From: Sanghuangporus weigelae
Lineage: Eukaryota; Basidiomycota; Agaricomycetes; Hymenochaetales; Hymenochaetaceae
Reading direction: 5' to 3'
Length of the DNA: 64,000 nucleotides
Assembly: GCA_033182465.1 (NCBI GenBank)
Contig: CP137323.1
Coordinates: 2,542,001-2,606,000 of the forward strand
Shown: positions 58,779 to 64,000 of the stretch, one piece after another
Position numbering within the stretch: position 1 is the first letter of the stretch
Layout of the letters: every line of letters starts with the position of its first letter
Made by a program: the position numbers and the translations under genes
The notes under the pieces: model-generated
Told to the model about the DNA's origin: nothing
The model's input: the letters and a program-made list of their open reading frames with translations, nothing else
Database searches by the model: none

Positions 58779-61720
58779 AAGAACGACAAGTATTTTCGGT
58801 GTGTATACTGTCGCTCCACGTATTTTGACAGAAACGGAGCATCTAGATTTGAGAATATATACCCAATCGTCAGAATGACAAGTCAGATGAGTAGGTAGCC
58901 ATGTATATTTCATCTGAACGTGCGACACGTATCCGGGAGGTCCTCAAAGGGATTACGATGAATCATCGGGTAGCCTGGAAAAATCCGGACATCGCAGGCG
59001 CTTCCCATCCAAGGTGTCAATCCTCAATGGAGGGAGCACGGCGTCTTGAATTTGTCACGAGTCCGTATCCGTACTCCAGCAATTGGGTTTGTAACCGGAA
59101 TAGCGAGTAAAAGAACAGTGCTACCGAAAGCTTAATAGGTATATTTCTGAATTAAAGATACTTCAGGCACTTTTCCCTGAGCAGTAATCGATCGTCGGGA
59201 CTCCGCCGGTTTTGACGTTCTGGGGCATTACATTGTAGTGATGTTCTGCTGCAAGTACATCTTAAACCCGAGAGAAGATCTCAAGGAGGAGAGTAAGCAG
59301 AAAGGGCGGACTAAGAACTCACAGCCGATACTGTCATTTATTCGGAAAGACTAGCTAGAGGATGAAATTTTGTTTGTACGAGGCAGCCTACGATACGGCA
59401 AAGGAGGCTATACTCGTTTCAAGATCATGAGAAATCTGAGCTATTCTCTTCGTCTGCCCGAATCGAGATCCTTCACGAGTTTGGAGAGCGCCCGGCATAA
59501 CATTACGAGAATACACGCTGTAGCTATATGCGTCGGGAGAATTTCATTCGAGATTTAGTATTGTGAGAGAACTAATTATAAGTTGCCAAGTCCTCTTCGG
59601 CAACCGGTGCTTGCCGACAGTACTCTACCGTCCGTCCGAAACTACCGATAGTTCTGCTGCAATCTGAAGGGAAAGTTCGCAATTCTGAAGAACCCCGCGC
59701 TCCCAAAATGCTTCGTGTGGTACGTAATTCGGAGTTGCAAGGAACCTGACTATTAACGTCTATCCTTGTTGAGCGAGAGAATGACGGAAGATGTGCCATT
59801 TTCAGTCGACCCATGTAATCCAAGATGGCGAATGCGCAGTTAGCATGCGACCTCTTCAACCGCGACAGGAAGAGGGAAAGACAGAGCGCGGATGGCTGTG
59901 CGCGATCGAAGCACTCTTTCAGCGACTGAGGCAATAGAAGTATCTTAAAGGATCGTTTCGGTCTTATGTAGTTGAAACCGGGTAGGAGAGGCTGAATCGC
60001 ATATAAGTCTCCAAGTCGGTCTCCGGAAGGCGAGTATACCGGTAAGCCGAATCTGATGCCGATGCTCGCAGAAGATACCTGAAAGTACGCATTTACAATG
60101 TGCGATCACGAAGGTTAGCGCCGCTTGAAGCAAAAATAGCGAAGAGCCATTAGCTGATCGACGTCAGTAATAGAGCTCTATTCGCGAAGCTCCTGTAAGT
60201 ACCGACATCGCAGATGAGCAAGGCTTACTTCACGCAGGAGAACAGTCAGGAGAAATCATCGAATGCCGTTAGCGATATCTGAATCTATCGCATGGATAAG
60301 GGTCGCAATAATACCGTGGAGGAAATTTGTAGCACAGAACCGAGCTAGAAGCCAGGGCAAACTAGGTCATACAGAGCGCCCACAAGAAAGTCTTATCGGC
60401 ACTCACAGGCGTGGTATTTAGGTCGATAGTGCTTTATATTGGGAATGCGCATACACTTCTTCAGGAGAACGAGAAGACCGTGGTGCTTGAACAAGAGGGA
60501 AAGGAGGAATGAGCCTTGGAGGATATTGTTCGGTTCGGAAACCTCGCAGTGAACCAACTGACTCACTCTCCAATTCTAGCTGAGCCGGGTAATCACTTTA
60601 CACTCTCGGAGTTTTCTATGAATCTTTCTGATGGACTGTCATCGAAACCAAAATTAAATGACTACAATCAATCGGTCAAATGTGGCCACACAGGAAAGAG
60701 AATAGATGCATTACACAGAATCGACGTTGGTCGGTCGGGGATAATCTCAACGGGCCAAGAGCACAGGTCCGATTGGACATTCTGAGGCTGCTATCTATCG
60801 TGATGGTTTCAGCATTATTCAAGACACATATCTGCCTTGTAGGTAGAATGATAAATCACACAAGGGATCGGATTTCTCCTGCCTCCGCAATGAATATCCA
60901 ACAGGTCACACTTGTGCCTTAAGGAGCGCATGACCAGTCTAATGCCTCCAAATGATACAGCAATGGACATTTCTCCACGAATGACGGGATTGTGCGTGAG
61001 ACTAAAAGGAAAGCCTGTGGACAAGCGAGAAACCGAGCTCGATCAGAGGATTCACTTCATCGACGTTAAAGAAAACCGACCTGAAGATCTGGAACCTGGC
61101 CGCATGAACTATATTGTCCTTCGCGAAGACATGGTACCGTGTGTAGATTGGCATCACAAGCTCTTCTCACCAACTCGCCGAGCCAGGCAACTTGAAGTTC
61201 ATCACCAAAGTATCAGTCCACAAGGAGCGCGCTGCGACCGGTACGGGACAGGAAGCTAACAGTTTGAGCAACATCGCGACACGACGACAGATGGAGTTTG
61301 AAGACAATCAGCGATCTAACATCGCATACGGAGTTGGCTGTGCATGATCCTTCTCGCCGAGAAAGCAAATTCCGTGGGGAAACACGGAACGTAGCGAGAA
61401 GCAGAAACGTTGCAGATAGCTTCTCCTTGTCCTTGTACTTTTCGATTACGTAACGACAATAATGACATAAAAAATTCCCAACCTGCGATAGCACTCCGAT
61501 GTGCCCTTCTTCCCTGGACCTGAGCCGCACAGAAACTCTAAGCCCTGGGCAATGAAAATTCGAAGCCACACCGGCATGATCTTCGAAGCGTGTCGCCCTG
61601 GAATCCGTTACGTGCATCGGATCATTACCATGCTCGAACCTTATTCTCCTTCCTTTAATTCAGAAAAAAAAATGAATCCCTTTCAGTGACACCCAGGCTT
61701 GAGTGCTATACTTATCCACA
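58779..61720. other. Gene-poor stretch with one plausible exon
   Basis: The plus frame at 60912-61259 (115 codons) reads well: TGLCVRLKGKPVDKRE, DQRIHFIDVKENRPEDLE, REDMVPCVDWHHKLFSP. It has no recognised family and no clear promoter or second exon. Frames at 59572-59934 (-) and 60516-60785 (+) have no support. On the minus strand GGGTATATATTC near 58851-58862 is the likely TATA box of the gene starting at 58778. Confidence 0.35.
60912..61259 (+). CDS. Possible small hypothetical gene or exon
   Basis: A 115-codon frame whose composition looks like a folded protein between residues 30 and 95 (alternating charged and hydrophobic residues, no low complexity). Neither a known motif nor a matching paralogue exists in the window. 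The upstream and downstream flanks lack obvious splice sites, so it is either a single-exon gene, an exon of a decayed gene, or a chance open frame. Confidence 0.25.
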   Translation: MCLKERMTSLMPPNDTAMDISPRMTGLCVRLKGKPVDKRETELDQRIHFIDVKENRPEDLEPGRMNYIVLREDMVPCVDWHHKLFSPTRRARQLEVHHQSISPQGARCDRYGTGS

Positions 61721-61730
61721 ACTTTATAAG
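61721..61730 (+). promoter_or_regulatory. TATA-like box of the 61748 transcription factor gene
   Basis: ACTTTATAAG lies only about 20 bp before the ATG at 61748; if it is the TATA box, the true start is more likely Met19 at 61802. Confidence 0.4.
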
Positions 61731-61747
61731 AGCATGAACAGGAGCCC

Positions 61748-63315
61748 ATGATTCATACTCCAATACTCCGTCTCTCTTCTTTAAAGCGCCCAATCATCCT
61801 CATGGTTATGCAATCCAGCCCCGCCTCTTCACGCCAGGCCTTAAAGTCAAGCCCTACTGATCCGGGAAGGGTAAAGCGTGCGCGGACGAAGCATGCTTGC
61901 GACGAATGCAGACGATCGCAGAAGAAGGTGAGCACAGTCTCTTTCAGTATAAATGCTCCAGTATTTGTCTGATGTCGATCAACGCAGTGCGACGGCGATA
62001 AGCCGCTGTGTCGGCGCTGTTATCTGAACGGGACGCATTGCACGTATACTCCTCACAAAAGTAGGAATCAATGTCTGTGTACGGGTCAAGGTGAAGAAAT
62101 CCGGGGGGATTCGTCCGTCCCAGATGTTTTCGTTTTCGCTGACCGTAAGTATGGTGCACATCTCTCTCAAGATCTCTTGTAACTAAATTTTCTGTAGATT
62201 CTCAAAGCTCTTTTCACACCTGGTCGGCAGCGGACTCACCGAATCAGTCGCCGGGCGTGTCTGACTCGTTGCCTCAGACTCCGCCACCCACGAACCTTAG
62301 CCAAGACGATCGGTTCGGGACGGTACAGAATGCGGTCCTTCAACTCCCAGAGATCCCATATGAATCTGAGATCGTTCTCTCTTCAGAAACGATCCATTGT
62401 GGCCGTAATATTTACAACCATCGCTCCTATTCGCTTCCAAGTTTTCTGAGCGCGAGTTCGATTTCGACTTCCCCACAAGCAACCGAATATTCATCACACG
62501 CTGCTTCCGGTTCTCTCCCCGGTAAACTAGCCAAGGAGGGTGTAACACTCGCGGAAGCCAAATTAGTCCTCCCAGGGTACTCCAGCGCGCTTGATTCTGA
62601 AAGGAATTTTGGTGCAGCTTATCTATCATCCCATTGTGACATCACACTTCATACTCAGGAGGTCCCTCAACGAGGCGTGGGGTCCAGGAAACTCTTCGAC
62701 GTCTCAGCGGCTCATCATGGTCAGCAGGTTCCGGAGATGCATCTCAGTCAACGACAAGACTCCGTTCACACACCAGACACGACGAGCGTAGGCTTACCGA
62801 ATGACCAGATTTATGGCATGCCGCAATATACTACAGGACAAACTTCCTCGAACTCGTTGGGCACTGCATCGTCATCATCCATGAGCTATTCTTCGAACGT
62901 CGGAGACACGGTTAACGCATACTCTCAATGGCTTGCTCAAGCTCATGCTAGCGGTGTTTTCTGCTCTTCCCCCGATATCCGGAATGTTCCCTCGTTGGAT
63001 GCAACATCTCAGAACACGTGTCTGGCCGGAGGTACCAGAACTGACTACTCGTTCTTCGATGTGATGGGATATCCTACTGAACTGTACTCCGGTCTGACGC
63101 GAGCTCGTCCATCTGATTTGTTGGGGTCTTCTGCTTCCAATGTGACGCGACAGCATCGCGGAATGATGTTACAAAATCTTCCGTCTCCGCACTTCTCTCA
63201 TAACCACTGGGTAAACGGACCAGTCTCTCCACCTCTCAGCGGCAGCTACCCTGGTTCGGCAGACCCGAGCCCATCGGCTTGTAGCACAAATAGCTTCCCT
63301 GCCTGGTCACAGTAA
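61748..63315 (+). CDS. Zn2Cys6 transcription factor (484 aa)
   Basis: Exons 61748-61927, 61988-62144 and 62198-63315. The zinc cluster at residues 51-78 is canonical: Cys51, 54, 61, 68, 71 and 78 (x2, x6, x6, x2, x6), preceded by KRARTKHAC and with the classical CDGDKPLCRRC loop. The remaining ~400 residues are Ser/Thr/Pro/Gln-rich with little predicted structure (PQTPPPTNLSQDD, SLGTASSSSMSYSS) and end in NSFPAWSQ; I see no fungal_trans (MHR) domain. It should bind DNA as a dimer or monomer and activate through the disordered region, which is inference. The phase-0 intron (GTGAGC...ACGCAG) lies just before Cys61, exactly as in the short proteins of this window, tying this full-length factor to the same gene lineage. 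The TATA box position favours the start at Met19 (61802). Confidence 0.82.
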
Positions 63316-64000
63316 CTTCGGACTCTTAACGGCATATGATGCACCAATCCGCTTCGACGTATTCCTCAGAAGAGCAGTGCGGTAACATAGCTTTATTGAC
63401 GGACCAAAGTCCATGTTTACTGTCTTTCTGCCCCTGGACAGAGGGGACATTTATTACAATGATGTAGCATTATTGCCGAATTTAACGAACATTCTTACCT
63501 TCTAACAGAGACTCATTCTATACACTGGGCGTCTCCAAACAAGTTTTGTGGAATGTCCTTCATCATTATTTATTATATTTCGGCAAGATCCGGTTTTTGT
63601 AATAGTCTTAGTAAGCAGTACGACAGGTCCTTCTCGCTCGCGACGCGACAACATCTTGTACCTTGTACTTGACATATCACAGAGGTCTTGTTCGATCCAA
63701 AACTTTCGTATCTTTTCGAACATATACTTGCGACTCTTCGCACTGCTTACGTACTTCGGTGGCTTGCCGAGCTTTTAATGTCACGGTATACTTGGAAGTT
63801 TCCGGCTTACGCTCCGGAAGAACAGGCGAATGTCTAACGGAGCCACATATCCGTCGCAAGCGACATCCATTCCTCCACTACACATGATCAAGTATACTCC
63901 GTTACTTTACCCTTGTAGTTCTTTAGCCGAGCATCCCCGAGTATGGAACCCGCCTAGCACAGACTGGGTCCTGTCCTGGTATCTGTCCTAATACGCTCCA
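63316..64000. other. 3' flank of the transcription factor gene to the window edge
   Basis: Short frames near 63502-63887 on both strands lack support; nothing else seen. Confidence 0.5.

Overview
The window is fungal nuclear DNA, most likely from a basidiomycete of the Agaricomycetes type. Genes are split by many introns of about 50-70 bp with GTRNGT donors. Both strands are used without operons. The recognisable proteins are ordinary fungal ones: an EFG1-like rRNA-processing factor, a DH-BAR-SH3 Rho GEF, a PMR1-type Ca2+/Mn2+ ATPase, an SR-rich SCI1-like nuclear protein, an FAD-linked oxidase, and the remains of F-box/RCC1 and PITH genes.

Two kinds of DNA alternate. Core genes lie at 15.8-19.2 kb (EFG1 and a basic unknown protein), 27.1-30.3 kb (Rho GEF), 36.2-39.7 kb (FAD-linked oxidase), 41-43 kb (F-box/RCC1 pseudogene), 43.4-47.6 kb (PMR1) and 47.8-50.2 kb (SR-rich gene with a decayed neighbour). 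The rest is gene-poor and rich in duplications: 1.5-3.0 kb is repeated at 8.8-10.3 kb, 20.9-23.2 kb is repeated in tandem at 23.3-25.4 kb, the 3' end of the FAD oxidase gene is copied next to it, and a TA-flanked miniature transposon lies at 32.2-32.8 kb.

The striking content is eleven genes for Zn2Cys6 (binuclear zinc cluster) proteins in the gene-poor parts. All become visible only after splicing, because a phase-0 intron always splits the zinc cluster just before its third cysteine. Seven (2269, 3128, 9536, 11343, 34163, 51515-, 54989-) encode proteins of only 70-158 residues that end within 4-15 residues of the cluster, so they are DNA-binding domains without any regulatory domain. Two more (6795, 14720) join the cluster to an unrecognised ~100-residue C-terminal domain and have identical lengths for their last three exons. 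One (58778-) carries a different short tail. One (61748) is a conventional-looking 484-residue factor. Most have a TATA-like box roughly 90-150 bp before the ATG. My inference is that this is an expanding family of stand-alone zinc-cluster proteins, possibly acting as competitors or partners of full-length regulators. That function is not shown by the sequence.

Limits: splice sites were placed by eye from donor/acceptor consensus, reading-frame continuity and comparison between paralogues in the window. No database search was possible, so family names rest on remembered motifs, and 5' ends of the larger genes are approximate.
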